Shown in pieces: positions 1-12,911 of a stretch of DNA of 64,000 bases. Both the position numbers and the translations under genes were made by a program. Origin of the DNA: Auanema rhodensis (lineage: Eukaryota; Nematoda; Chromadorea; Rhabditida; Rhabditidae). Position 1 is the stretch's first letter. Every line of letters begins with the position of its first letter. The notes under the pieces were generated by a model that saw only the letters and a program-made list of their open reading frames with translations, did no database searches and had not been told where the DNA came from. Location: NCBI GenBank assembly GCA_964057225.1, contig OZ059894.1, positions 23,094,476 through 23,158,475 on the forward strand, given 5' to 3'.

Positions 1-1056
1 GCGAGTTACATACCAAGTGCACATCACGTGTACATTTAATTAGCATAAATTAAAGTTCACGTAAATTTCAAAGTCATGGTTACCATGCACCAATATCAAT
101 AAAAATTTGTTTTCAGACTAATATGGACATGGGGAATCTAATTTTGAAAACCGCATCTCTTTATCTTTCACGTGAAGCGAGTTACATACCAAGTGCACAT
201 CACGTGTACATTTAATTAGCATAAATTAAAGTTCACGTAACTTCCAAAGACATGGTTACCATGCACCAATATCTATAAAAGTTTGTTTTTAGACTAATAT
301 GGACATGGGGAATCTAAATTTGAAAACCGCATCTCTTTATCTTTCACGTGAAGCGAGTTACATACCAAGTGCACATCACGTGTACATTTAATTAGCATAA
401 ATTAAAGTTCACGTAAATTTCAAAGTCATGGTTACCATGCACCAATATCAATAAAAATTTGTTTTTAGACTGATATGGACATGAGGAATCTAATTTTGAA
501 AACCGCATCTTTTTATTTTTCACGTGAAGCGAGTTACATACCAAGTGCACATCACGTGTACATTTAATTAGCATAAATTAAAGTTCACGTAAATTTCAAA
601 GTCATGGTTACCATGCACCAATATCAATAAAAATTTGTTTTTAGACTAATATGGACATGGGGAATCTAATTTTGAAAACCGCATCTCTTTATCTTTCACG
701 TGAAGCGAGTTACATACCAAGTGCACATCACGTGTACATTTAATTAGCATAAATTAAAGTTCACGTAAATTTCAAAGTCATGGTTACCATGCACCAATAT
801 CAATAAAAATTCGTTTTTAGACTAATATGGACATGGGGAATCTAATTTTGAAAACCGCATCTTTTTATCTTTCACGTGAAGCGAGTTACATACCAAGAGC
901 ACATCACGTGTACATTTAATTAGCATAAATTAAAGTTCACGTAAATTTCAAAGTCATGGTTCCCATGAACCAATAACAATAAAAATTTGTTTTTAGACTA
1001 ATATGGACATGGGGAATCTAATTTTGAAAACCGCATCTTTTTATCTTTCACGTGAA
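1..1056 (-). repeat. Reverse-oriented satellite array, six 176-bp monomers
   Basis: Six complete copies start at 1, 177, 353, 529, 705 and 881, each exactly 176 bp, and read as the reverse complement of the rest of the window. The array continues beyond the left edge. Several copies carry private changes: copy 2 has a cluster around 238-330, copy 3 has changes near 472-520, and copy 6 has its GGTNACC dyad broken near 960. Copy 6 also carries, in complement, the GTGCTCTTGG variant common in the first kilobases of the forward array, which ties both sides to one family. No coding potential: a 60-codon open frame at 392-574 exists only because one base change in copy 3 removes a stop that its neighbours keep. 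Confidence 0.97.
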
Positions 1057-1120
1057 GCGAGAAAATTTCAAAGTCATGGTTACCATGCACCAATATCAAT
1101 AAAAATTCGTTTTTAGACTA
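1057..1120 (-). repeat. Truncated, internally deleted reverse monomer at the inversion point
   Basis: The seventh reverse monomer begins normally with GCGAG at 1057, then jumps to AAATTTCAAAG at 1063, which in an intact copy would lie 56 bases further on. The net loss is 56 bp, with one extra A at the join. The copy then runs normally to GACTA at 1120, where the strand orientation switches. Deletion and inversion sit within 60 bp of each other, so they may belong to one rearrangement; that link is inference. Confidence 0.93.
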
Positions 1121-1179
1121 TTAGTCTAAAAACGAATTTTTATTGATATTGGTGCATGGTAACCATGACTTTGAAATTT
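1063..1179. repeat. Near-perfect inverted repeat, 58-bp arms, 1-base centre
   Basis: Bases 1063-1120 are the exact reverse complement of 1122-1179, pairing around the single T at 1121. The first mismatch is 1062 against 1180. Both arms carry the same uncommon variant (AACGAATT rather than AACAAATT). Each arm contains its own 13-bp GGTNACC dyad. A single strand could fold into a long hairpin with almost no loop. The wider flanks are also inverted copies of each other, apart from the 56-bp deletion on the left. This could be a true chromosomal inversion or foldback, or an assembly or read artefact. Confidence 0.95.
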
Positions 1180-2881
1180 ACGTGAACTTTAATTTTTGCT
1201 AATTAAATGTACACGTGATGTGCACTTGGTATGTAACTCGCTTCACGTAAAAGATAAAGAGATGCGGTTTTCAAAATTAGATTCCCCATGTCCATATTAG
1301 TCTAAAAACAAATTTTTATTGATATTGGTGCATGGTAACCATGACTTTGAAATTTACGTGAACTTTAATTTATGCTAATTAAATGTACACGTGATGTGCA
1401 CTTGGTATGTAACTCGCTTCACGTGAAAGATAAAGAGATGCGGTTTTCAAAATTAGATTCCCCATGTCCATATCAGTCTAAAAACAAATTTTTATTGATA
1501 TTGGTGCATGGTAACCATGACTTTGAAATTTACGTGAACTTTAATTTATGCTAATTAAATGTACACGTGATGTGCACTTGGTATGTAACTCGCTTCACGT
1601 GAAAGATAAAGAGATGCGGTTTTCAAAATTAGATTCCCCATGTCCATATTAGTCTAAAAACAAATTTTTATTGATATTGGTGCATGGTAACCATGACTTT
1701 GAAATTTACGTGAACTTTAATTTATGCTAATTAAATGTACACGTGATGTGCTCTTGGTATGTAACTCGCTTCACGTGAAAGATAAAGAGATGCGGTTTTC
1801 AAAATTAGATTCCCCATGTTCATATTAGTCTAAAAACAAATTTTTATCGATATTGGTGCATGGTAACCATGACTTTGAAATTTACGTGAACTTTAATTTA
1901 TGCTAATTAAATGTACACGTGATGTGCACTTGGTATGTAACTCGCTTCACGTGAAAGATAAAGAGATGCGGTTTTCAAAATTAGATTCCCCATGTGCATA
2001 TTAGTCTAAAAACAAATTTTTATTGATATTGGTGCATGGTAACCATGACTTTGAAATTTAAGTGAACTTTAATTTATGCTAATTAAATGTACACGTGATG
2101 TGCACTTGGTATGTAACTCGCTTCACGTGAAAGATAAAGAGATGCGGTTTCCAAAATTAGATTCCCCATGTCCATATTAGTCTAAAAACAAATTTTTATT
2201 GATATTGGTTCATGGTAACCATGACTTTGAAATTTACGTGAACTTTAATTTATGCTAATTAAATGTACACGTGATGTGCACTTGGTATGTAACTCGCTTC
2301 ACGTGAAAGATAAAGAGATGCGGTTTTCAAAATTAGATTCCCCATGTGCATATTAGTCTAAAAACAAATTTTTATTGATATTGGTGCATGGTAACCATGA
2401 CTTTGAAATTTACGTGAACTTTAATTTATGCTAATTAAATGTACACGTGATGTGCACTTGGTATGTAACTCGCTTCACGTGAAAGATAAAGAGATGCGGT
2501 TTTCAAAATTAGATTCCCCATGTCCATATTAGTCTAAAAACAAATTTGTATTGATATTGGTTCATAGTAACCATGACTTTGAAATTTACGTGAACTTTAA
2601 TTTATGCTAATTAAATGTACACGTGATGTGCACTTGGTATGTAACTCGCTTCACGTGAAAGATAAAGAGATGCGGTTTTCAAAATTAGATTCCCCATGTC
2701 CATATTAGTCTAAAAACAAATTTTTATTGATATTGGTTCATGGTAACCATGACTTTGAAATTTACGTGAACTTTAATTTATGCTAATTAAATGTACACGT
2801 GATGTGCTCTTGGTATGTAACTCGCTTCACGTGAAAGATAAAGAGATGCGGTTTTCAAAATTAGATTCCCCATGTCCATAT
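1122..2881 (+). repeat. First ten forward monomers beside the inversion
   Basis: Ten monomers without a clear multimer pattern. The first (1122-1297) has TTTTTGCT for TTTATGCT near 1194 and CACGTAAAAG near 1247. The second ends normally, and the third starts with CAGTCT at 1474, which opens a 60-codon frame at 1372-1554 by removing a TAG. Variants GTGCTCTTGG (near 1750 and 2804) and CATGTGCATATT (near 1993 and 2344) recur here. Confidence 0.9.
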
Positions 2882-4287
2882 TAGTCTAAAAACAAATTTT
2901 TATTGATATTGGTGCATGGTAACCATGACTTTGAAATTTACGTGAACTTTAATTTATGCTAATTAAATGTACACGTGATGTGCTCTTGGTATGTAACTCG
3001 CTTCACGTGAAAGATAAAGAGATGCGGTTTTCAAAATTAGATTCCCCATGTCCATATTAGTCTAAAAACAAATTTTTATTGATATTGGTGCATGGTAACC
3101 ATGTCTTTGAAATTTACGTGAACTTTAATTTATGCTAATTAAATGTACACGTGATGTGCACTTGGTATGTAACTCGCTTCACGTGAAAGATAAAGAGATG
3201 CGGTTTTCAAAATTAGATTCCTCATGTCCATATTAGTCTAAAAACAAATTTTTTTGATATTGGTGCATGGTAACCATGACTTTGAAATTTACGTGAACTT
3301 TAATTTATGCTAATTAAATGTACACGTGATGTGCACTTGGTATGTACTTCGCTTCACGTGATAGATAAAGAGATGCGGTTTTCAAAATTAGATTCTCCAT
3401 GTCCATATTAGTCTAAAAACAAATTTTTATTGATATTGGTGCATGGTAACCATGACTTTGAAATTTACGTGAACTTCAATTTATGCTAATTAAATGTACA
3501 CGTGATGTGCACTTGGTATGTAACTCGCTTCACGTGAAAGATAAAGAGATGCGGTTTTCAAAATTAGATTCCCCATGTCCATATTAGTCTAAAAACAAAT
3601 TTTTATTGATATTGGTGCATGGTAACCATGACTTTGAAATTTACGTGAACTTTAATTTATGCTAATTAAATGTACACGTGATGTGCTCTTGGTATGTAAC
3701 TCGCTTCACGTGAAAGATAAAGAGATGCGGTTTTCAAAATTAGATTCCCCATGTCCATATTAGTCTAAAAACAAATTTTTATTGATATTGGTGCATGGTA
3801 ACCATGTCTTTGAAATTTACGTGAACTTTAATTTATGCTAATTAAATGTACACGTGATGTGCACTTGGTATGTAACTCGCTTCACGTGAAAGATAAAGAG
3901 ATGCGGTTTTCAAAATTAGATTCCTCATGTCCATATTAGTCTAAAAACAAATTTTTTTGATATTGGTGCATGGTAACCATGACTTTGAAATTTACGTGAA
4001 CTTTAATTTATGCTAATTAAATGTACACGTGATGTGCACTTGGTATGTACTTCGCTTCACGTGATAGATAAAGAGATGCGGTTTTCAAAATTAGATTCTC
4101 CATGTCCATATTAGTCTAAAAACAAATTTTTATTGATATTGGTGCATGGTAACCATGACTTTGAAATTTACGTGAACTTCAATTTATGCTAATTAAATGT
4201 ACACGTGATGTGCACTTGGTATGTAACTCGCTTCACGTGAAAGATAAAGAGATGCGGTTTTCAAAATTAGATTCCCCATGTCCATAT
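2882..4287 (+). repeat. Tandem 4-monomer block, two 703-bp copies
   Basis: Monomers at 2882, 3058, 3234 and 3409 repeat as those at 3585, 3761, 3937 and 4112. Shared marks in the same order are: GTGCTCTTGG in monomer 1; CATGTCTTTG and TTCCTCATG in monomer 2; a one-base deletion in the T tract, TACTTCGC and GTGATAGAT in monomer 3; and CTTCAATT in monomer 4. Each copy is 703 bp because of the deletion. The pattern stops on both sides (2810 and 4390 lack the expected partner). Confidence 0.92.
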
Positions 4288-4463
4288 TAGTCTAAAAACA
4301 AATTTTTATTGATATTGGTGCATGGTAACCATGACTTTGAAATTTACGTGAACTTTAATTTATGCTAATTAAATGTACACGTGATGTGCACTTGGTATGT
4401 AACTTGCTTCACGTGAAAGATAAAGAGATGCGGTTTTCAAAATTAGATTCCCCATGTCCATAT

Positions 4464-7400
4464 TAGTCTAAAAACAAATTTTTATTGATATTGGTGCATG
4501 GTAACCATGACTTTGAAATTTACGTGAACTTTAATTTATGCTAATTAAATGTACACGTGATGTGCACTTGGTATGTAACTCGCTACACGTGAAAGATAAA
4601 GAGATGCGGTTTTCAAAATTAGATTCCCCATGTCCATATTAGTCGAAAAACAAATTTTTATTGATATTGGTGCATGATAACCATGACTTTGAAATTTACG
4701 TGAACTTCAATTTATGCTAATTAAATGTACACGTGATGTGCACTTGGTTTGTACTTCGCTTCACGTGATAGATAAAGAGATGCGGTTTTCAAAATTAGAT
4801 TCTCCATGTCCATATTAGTCTAAAAACAAATTTTTATTGATATTGGTGCATGGTAACCATGACTTTGAAATTTACGTGAACTTCAATTTATGCTAATTAA
4901 ATGTACACGTGATGTGCACTTGGTATGTAACTCGCTTCACGTGAAAGATAAAGAGATGCGGTTTTCAAAATTAGATTCCCCATGTCCATATTAGTCGAAA
5001 AACAAATTTTTATTGATATTGGTGCATGATAACCATGACTTTGAAATTTACGTGAACTTCAATTTATGCTAATTAAATGTACACGTGATGTGCACTTGGT
5101 TTGTACTTCGCTTCACGTGATAGATAAAGAGATGCGGTTTTCAAAATTAGATTCTCCATGTCCATATTAGTCTAAAAACAAATTTTTATTGATATTGGTG
5201 CATGGTAACCATGACTTTGAAATTTACGTGAACTTCAATTTATGCTAATTAAATGTACACGTGATGTGCACTTGGTATGTAACTCGCTTCACGTGAAAGA
5301 TAAAGAGATGCGGTTTTCAAAATTAGATTCTCCATGTCCATATTAGTCTAAAAACAAATTTTTATTGATATTGGTGCATGGTAACCATGACTTTGAAATT
5401 TACGTGAACTTTAATTTATGCTAATTAAATGTACACGTGATGTGCACTTGGTATGTAACTCGCTACACGTGAAAGATAAAGAGATGCGGTTTTCAAAATT
5501 AGATTCCCCATGTCCATATTAGTCGAAAAACAAATTTTTATTGATATTGGTGCATGATAACCATGACTTTGAAATTTACGTGAACTTCAATTTATGCTAA
5601 TTAAATGTACACGTGATGTGCACTTGGTTTGTACTTCGCTTCACGTGATAGATAAAGAGATGCGGTTTACAAAATTAGATTCTCCATGTCCATATTAGTC
5701 TAAAAACAAATTTTTATTGATATTGGTGCATGGTAACCATGACTTTGAAATTTACGTGAACTTCAATTTATGCTAATTAAATGTACACGTGATGTGCACT
5801 TGGTATGTAACTCGCTTCACGTGAAAGATAAAGAGATGCGGTTTTCAAAATTAGATTCCCCATGTCCATATTAGTCGAAAAATAAATTTTTATTGATATT
5901 GGTGCATGATAACCATGACTTTGAAATTTACGTGAACTTCAATTTATGCTAATTAAATGTACACGTGATGTGCACTTGGTTTGTACTTCGCTTCACGTGA
6001 TAGATAAAGAGATGCGGTTTTCAAAATTAGATTCTCCATGTCCATATTAGTCTAAAAACAAATTTTTATTGATATTGGTGCATGGTAACCATGACTTTGA
6101 AATTTACGTGAACTTCAATTTATGCTAATTAAATGTACACGTGATGTGCACTTGGTATGTAACTCGCTTCACGTGAAAGATAAAGAGATGCGGTTTTCAA
6201 AATTAGATTCCCCATGTCCATATTAGTCTAAAAACAAATTTTTATTGATATTGGTGCATGGTAACCATGTCTTTGGAATTTACGTGAACTTTAATTTATG
6301 CTAATTAAATGTACACGTGATGTGCACTTGGTATGTAACTCGCTTCACGTGAAAGATAAAGAGATGCGGTTTTCAAAATTAGATTCCCCATGTCCATATT
6401 AGTCTAAAAACAAATTTTTATTGATATTGGTGCATGGTAACCATGACTTTGAAATTTACGTGAACTTTAATTTATGCTAATTAAATGTACACGTGATGTG
6501 CACTTGGTATGTAACTCGCTTCACGTGAAAGATAAAGAGATGCGGTTTTCAAAATTAGATTCCCCATGTCCATATTAGTCTAAAAACAAATTTTTATTGA
6601 TATTGGTGCATGGTAACCATGACTTTGAAATTTACGTGAACTTTAATTTATGCTAATTAAATGTACACGTGATGTGCTCTTGGTATGTAACTCGCTTCAC
6701 GTGAAAGATAAAGAGATGCGGTTTTCAAAATTAGATTCCCCATGTCCATATTAGTCTAAAAACAAATTTTTATTGATATTGGTGCATGGTAACCATGTCT
6801 TTGAAATTTACGTGAACTTTAATTTATGCTAATTAAATGTACACGTGATGTGCACTTGGTATGTACTTCGCTTCACGTGATAGATAAAGAGATGCGGTTT
6901 TCAAAATTAGATTCTCCATGTCCATATTAGTCTAAAAACAAATTTTTATTGATATTGGTGCATGGTAACCATGACTTTGAAATTTACGTGAACTTCAATT
7001 TATGCTAATTAAATGTACACGTGATGTGCACTTGGTATGTAACTCGCTTCACGTGAAAGATAAAGAGATGCGGTTTTCAAAATTAGATTCCCCATGTCCA
7101 TATTAGTCTAAAAACAAATTTTTATTGATATTGGTGCATGGTAACCATGACTTTGAAATTTACGTGAACTTTAATTTATGCTAATTAAATGTACACGTGA
7201 TGTGCTCTTGGTATGTAACTCGCTTCACGTGAAAGATAAAGAGATGCGGTTTTCAAAATTAGATTCCCCATGTCCATATTAGTCTAAAAACAAATTTTTA
7301 TTGATATTGGTGCATGGTAACCATGACTTTGAAATTTACGTGAACTTTAATTTATGCTAATTAAATGTACACGTGATGTGCTCTTGGTATGTAACTCGCT

Positions 7401-9743
7401 TCACGTGAAAGATAAAGAGATGCGGTTTTCAAAATTAGATTCCCCATGTCCATATTAGTCTAAAAACAAATTTTTATTGATATTGGTGCATGGTAACCAT
7501 GTCTTTGAAATTTACGTGAACTTTAATTTATGCTAATTAAATGTACACGTGATGTGCACTTGGTATGTAACTCGCTTCACGTGAAAGATAAAGAGATGCG
7601 GTTTTCAAAATTAGATTCCCCATGTCCATATTAGTCTAAAAACAAATTTTTATTGATATTGGTGCATGGTAACCATGACTTTGAAATTTACGTGAACTTT
7701 AATTTATGCTAATTAAATGTACACGTGATGTGCACTTGGTATGTAACTCGCTACACGTGAAAGATAAAGAGATGCGGTTTTCAAAATTAGATTCCCCATG
7801 TCCATATTAGTCGAAAAACAAATTTTTATTGATATTGGTGCATGATAACCATGACTTTGAAATTTACGTGAACTTCAATTTATGCTAATTAAATGTACAC
7901 GTGATGTGCACTTGGTTTGTACTTCGCTTCACGTGATAGATAAAGAGATGCGGTTTTCAAAATTAGATTCTCCATGTCCATATTAGTCTAAAAACAAATT
8001 TTTATTGATATTGGTGCATGGTAACCATGACTTTGAAATTTACGTGAACTTCAATTTATGCTAATTAAATGTACACGTGATGTGCACTTGGTATGTAACT
8101 CGCTTCACGTGAAAGATAAAGAGATGCGGTTTTCAAAATTAGATTCCCCATGTCCATATTAGTCGAAAAACAAATTTTTATTGATATTGGTGCATGATAA
8201 CCATGACTTTGAAATTTACGTGAACTTCAATTTATGCTAATTAAATGTACACGTGATGTGCACTTGGTTTGTACTTCGCTTCACGTGATAGATAAAGAGA
8301 TGCGGTTTTCAAAATTAGATTCTCCATGTCCATATTAGTCTAAAAACAAATTTTTATTGATATTGGTGCATGGTAACCATGACTTTGAAATTTACGTGAA
8401 CTTCAATTTATGCTAATTAAATGTACACGTGATGTGCACTTGGTATGTAACTCGCTTCACGTGAAAGATAAAGAGATGCGGTTTTCAAAATTAGATTCTC
8501 CATGTCCATATTAGTCTAAAAACAAATTTTTATTGATATTGGTGCATGGTAACCATGACTTTGAAATTTACGTGAACTTTAATTTATGCTAATTAAATGT
8601 ACACGTGATGTGCACTTGGTATGTAACTCGCTACACGTGAAAGATAAAGAGATGCGGTTTTCAAAATTAGATTCCCCATGTCCATATTAGTCGAAAAACA
8701 AATTTTTATTGATATTGGTGCATGATAACCATGACTTTGAAATTTACGTGAACTTCAATTTATGCTAATTAAATGTACACGTGATGTGCACTTGGTTTGT
8801 ACTTCGCTTCACGTGATAGATAAAGAGATGCGGTTTACAAAATTAGATTCTCCATGTCCATATTAGTCTAAAAACAAATTTTTATTGATATTGGTGCATG
8901 GTAACCATGACTTTGAAATTTACGTGAACTTCAATTTATGCTAATTAAATGTACACGTGATGTGCACTTGGTATGTAACTCGCTTCACGTGAAAGATAAA
9001 GAGATGCGGTTTTCAAAATTAGATTCCCCATGTCCATATTAGTCGAAAAATAAATTTTTATTGATATTGGTGCATGATAACCATGACTTTGAAATTTACG
9101 TGAACTTCAATTTATGCTAATTAAATGTACACGTGATGTGCACTTGGTTTGTACTTCGCTTCACGTGATAGATAAAGAGATGCGGTTTTCAAAATTAGAT
9201 TCTCCATGTCCATATTAGTCTAAAAACAAATTTTTATTGATATTGGTGCATGGTAACCATGACTTTGAAATTTACGTGAACTTCAATTTATGCTAATTAA
9301 ATGTACACGTGATGTGCACTTGGTATGTAACTCGCTTCACGTGAAAGATAAAGAGATGCGGTTTTCAAAATTAGATTCCCCATGTCCATATTAGTCTAAA
9401 AACAAATTTTTATTGATATTGGTGCATGGTAACCATGTCTTTGGAATTTACGTGAACTTTAATTTATGCTAATTAAATGTACACGTGATGTGCACTTGGT
9501 ATGTAACTCGCTTCACGTGAAAGATAAAGAGATGCGGTTTTCAAAATTAGATTCCCCATGTCCATATTAGTCTAAAAACAAATTTTTATTGATATTGGTG
9601 CATGGTAACCATGACTTTGAAATTTACGTGAACTTTAATTTATGCTAATTAAATGTACACGTGATGTGCACTTGGTATGTAACTCGCTTCACGTGAAAGA
9701 TAAAGAGATGCGGTTTTCAAAATTAGATTCCCCATGTCCATAT
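4464..9743 (+). repeat. 12-monomer segment copied at an 18-monomer offset (3,168 bp)
   Basis: Bases 4464-6575 and 7632-9743 match monomer by monomer. Shared marks include CTACACGTG (near 4583 and 7751), the AGTCGAAAAA plus CATGATAACC monomer followed by the GTTTGTACTTCGC/GTGATAGAT monomer, GGTTTACAA (5666 and 8834), TCGAAAAATAAA (5873 and 9041) and TCTTTGGAAT (about 6271 and 9439). Inside each segment the TCGAAAAA and TCTCCATG monomers alternate, which is a 352-bp dimer pattern. Between the segments, 6576-7631 holds six monomers resembling the GTGCTCTTGG group seen near 2.9-3.8 kb. Confidence 0.9.
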
Positions 9744-12700
9744 TAGTCTAAAAACGAATTTTTATTGATATTGGTTCATGGTAACCATGTCTTTGAAATT
9801 TACGTGAACTTTAATTTATGCTAATTAAATGTACACGTGATGTGCACTTGGTATGTAACTCGCTTCACGTGAAAGATAAAGAGATGCGGTTTTCAAAATT
9901 AGATTCCCCATGTCCATATTAGTCTAAAAACAAATTGTTATTGATATTGGTTCATGGTAACCATGACTTTGAAATTTACGTGAACTTTAATTTATGCTAA
10001 TTAAATGTACACGTGATGTGCACTTGGTATGTAACTCGCTTCACGTGAAAGATAAAGAGATGCGGTTTTCAAAATTAGATTCCCCATGTCCATATTAGTC
10101 TAAAAACAAATTTTTATTGATATTGGTGCATGGTAACCATGACTTTGAAATTTACGTGAACTTTAATTTATGCTAATTAAATGTACACGTGATGTGCACT
10201 TGGTATGTAACTCGCTTCACGTGAAAGATAAAGAGATGCGGTTTTCAAAATTAGATTCCCCATGTCCATATTAGTCTAAAAACAAATTTTTATTGATATT
10301 GGTGCATGGTAACCATTACTTTGAAATTTACGTGAACTTTAATTTATGCTAATTAAATGTACACGTGATGTGCACTTGGTATGTAACTCGCTTCACGTGA
10401 AAGATAAAGAGATGCGGTTTTCAAAATTAGATTCCCCATGTCCATATTAGTCTAAAAACAAATTTTTATTGATATTGGTGCATGGTAACCATGTCTTTGA
10501 AATTTACGTGAACTTCAATTTATGCTAATTAAATGTACACGTGATGTGCACTTCGTATGTAACTCGCTTCACGTGAAAGATAAAGAGATGCGGTTTTTAA
10601 AATTAGATTCCCCATGTCCATATTAGTCTAAAAACAAATTTTTATTGATATTGGTTCATGGTAACCATGACTTTGAAATTTACGTGAACTTTAATTTATG
10701 CTAATTAAATGTACACGTGATGTGCACTTGGTATGTAACTCGCTTCACGTGAAAGATAAAGAGATGCGGTTTTCAAAATTAGATTCCCCATGTCCATATT
10801 AGTCTAAAAACAAACTTTTATTGATATTGGTGCATGGTAACCATGTCTTTGGAATTTACGTGAACTTTAATTTATGCTAATTAAATGTACACGTGATGTG
10901 CACTTGGTATGTAACTCGCTTCACGTGAAAGATAAAGAGATGCGGTTTTCAAAATTAGATTCCCCATGTCCATATTAGTCTAAAAACAAATTTTTATTGA
11001 TATTGGTTCATGGTAACCATGACTTTGAAATTTACGTGAACTTTAATTTATGCTAATTAAATGTACACGTGATGTGCACTTGGTGTGTAACTCGCTTCAG
11101 GTGAAAGATAAAGAGATGCGGTTTTCAAAATTAGATTCCCCATGTTCATATTAGTCTAAAAACAAACTTTTATTGATATTGGTGCATGGTAACCATGTCT
11201 TTGAAATTTACGTGAACTTTAATTTATGCTAATTAAATGTACACGTGATGTGCACTTGGTATGTAACTCGCTTCACGTGAAAGATAAAGAGATGCGGTTT
11301 TTAAAATTAGATTCCCCATGTCCATATTAGTCTAAAAAAAATTTTTTATTGATATTGGTGCATGGTAACCATGACTTTGAAATTTACGTGAACTTTAATT
11401 TATGCTAATTAAATGTACACGTGATGTGCACTTGGTATGTAACTCGCTTCACGTGAAAGATAAAGAGATGCGGTTTTTAAAATTAGATTCCCCATGTCCA
11501 TATTAGTCTAAAAAAAAATTTTTATTGATATTGGTGCATGGTAACCATGACTTTGAAATTTACGTGAACTTTAATTTATGCTAATTAAATGTACACGTGA
11601 TGTGCACTTGGTATGTAACTCGCTTCACGTGAAAGATAAAGAGATGCGGTTTTCAAAATTAGATTCCCCATGTCCATATTAGTCTAAAAACAAATTTTTA
11701 TTGATATTGGTGCATGGTAACCATGACTTTGAAATTTACGTGAACTTTAATTTATGCTAATTAAATGTACAAGTGATGAGCACTTGGTATGTAACTCGCT
11801 TCACGTGAAAGATAAAGAGATGCGGTTTTCAAAATTAGATTCCCCATGTCCATATTAGTCTACAAACAAATTTTTATTGATATTGGTGCATGGTAACCAT
11901 GACTTTGAAATTTACGTGAACTTTAATTTATGCTAATTAAATGTACACGTGATGTGCACTTGGTATGTAACTCGCTTCACGTGAAAGATAAAGAGATGCG
12001 GTTTTCAAAATTAGATTCCCCATGTCCATATTAGTCTAAAAACAAATTTTTATTGATATTGGTTCATGGTAACCATGACTTTGAAATTTACGTGAACTTT
12101 AATTTATGCTAATTAAATGTACACGTGATGTGCACTCGGTATTTAACTCGCTTTACGTGAAAGATAAAGAGATGCGGTTTTCAAAATTAGAATCCCCATG
12201 TCCATATTAGTCTAAAAACAAATTTTTATTGATATTGGTTCATGGTAACCATGACTTTGAAATTTACGTGAACTTTAATTTATGCTAATTAAATGTACAC
12301 GTGATGTGCACTTGGTATGTAACTCGCTTCAGGTGAAAGATAAAGAGATGCGGTTTTCAAAATTAGATTCCCCATGTTCATATTAGTCTAAAAACAAACT
12401 TTTATTGATATTGGTGCATGGTAACCATGTCTTTGAAATTTACGTGAACTTTAATTTATGCTAATTAAATGTACGCGTGATGTGCACTTGGTATGTAACT
12501 CGCTTCACGTGAAAGATAAAGAGATGCGGTTTTCACAATTAGATTCCCCATGTTCATATTAGTCTAAAAACAAACTTTTATTGATATTGGTGCATGGTAA
12601 CCATGTCTTTGAAATTTACGTGAACTTTAAATTATGTTAATTAAATGTACACGTGATGTGCACTTGGTATGTAACTCGCTTCACGTGAATAATAAAGAGA

Positions 12701-12911
12701 TGCGGTTTTCAAAATTAGATTCCCCATGTCCATATTAGTCTAAAAACGAACTTGTATTGATATTGGTGCATGGTAACCATGTCTTTGGAATTTACGTGAA
12801 CTTTAATTTATGCTAATTAAATGTACACGTGATGTGCACTTGGTATGTAACTCGCTTCACGTGAAAGATAAAGAGATGCGGTTTTCAAAATTAGATTCCC
12901 CATGTCCATAT
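9744..12911 (+). repeat. 18 monomers of mixed types
   Basis: Near-consensus monomers mixed with TTCATGG, AAACTTTT and TCTTTGG types. A recognisable combination, CTTCAGGTG followed by CATGTTCATATT and AAACTTTT, occurs at about 11,100 and again 1,232 bp (7 monomers) later at about 12,332. Private changes include ACAAGTGATGAG near 11,770 and TACGCGTG near 12,474. I see no other structure here. Confidence 0.8.

Noticed and set aside
392-574. 60-codon open frame on the reverse strand
   Set aside because: It is monomer sequence read for slightly more than one period. It stays open only because one base change (about 472) removes the TAG present in neighbouring copies; 176 is not a multiple of 3, so frames do not carry on. 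No ribosome-site or codon-use support.
1063-1179. Rho-independent terminator or MITE-type element
   Set aside because: The hairpin is made wholly of satellite sequence at an orientation switch. There is no target-site duplication, no separate terminal repeat and no gene beside it.
1372-1554. 60-codon open frame on the forward strand
   Set aside because: Same monomer frame as the reverse one, opened by a T-to-C change at 1474 that turns TAG into CAG. Nearly the same peptide appears twice because the DNA is the same repeat, not because it is conserved protein.
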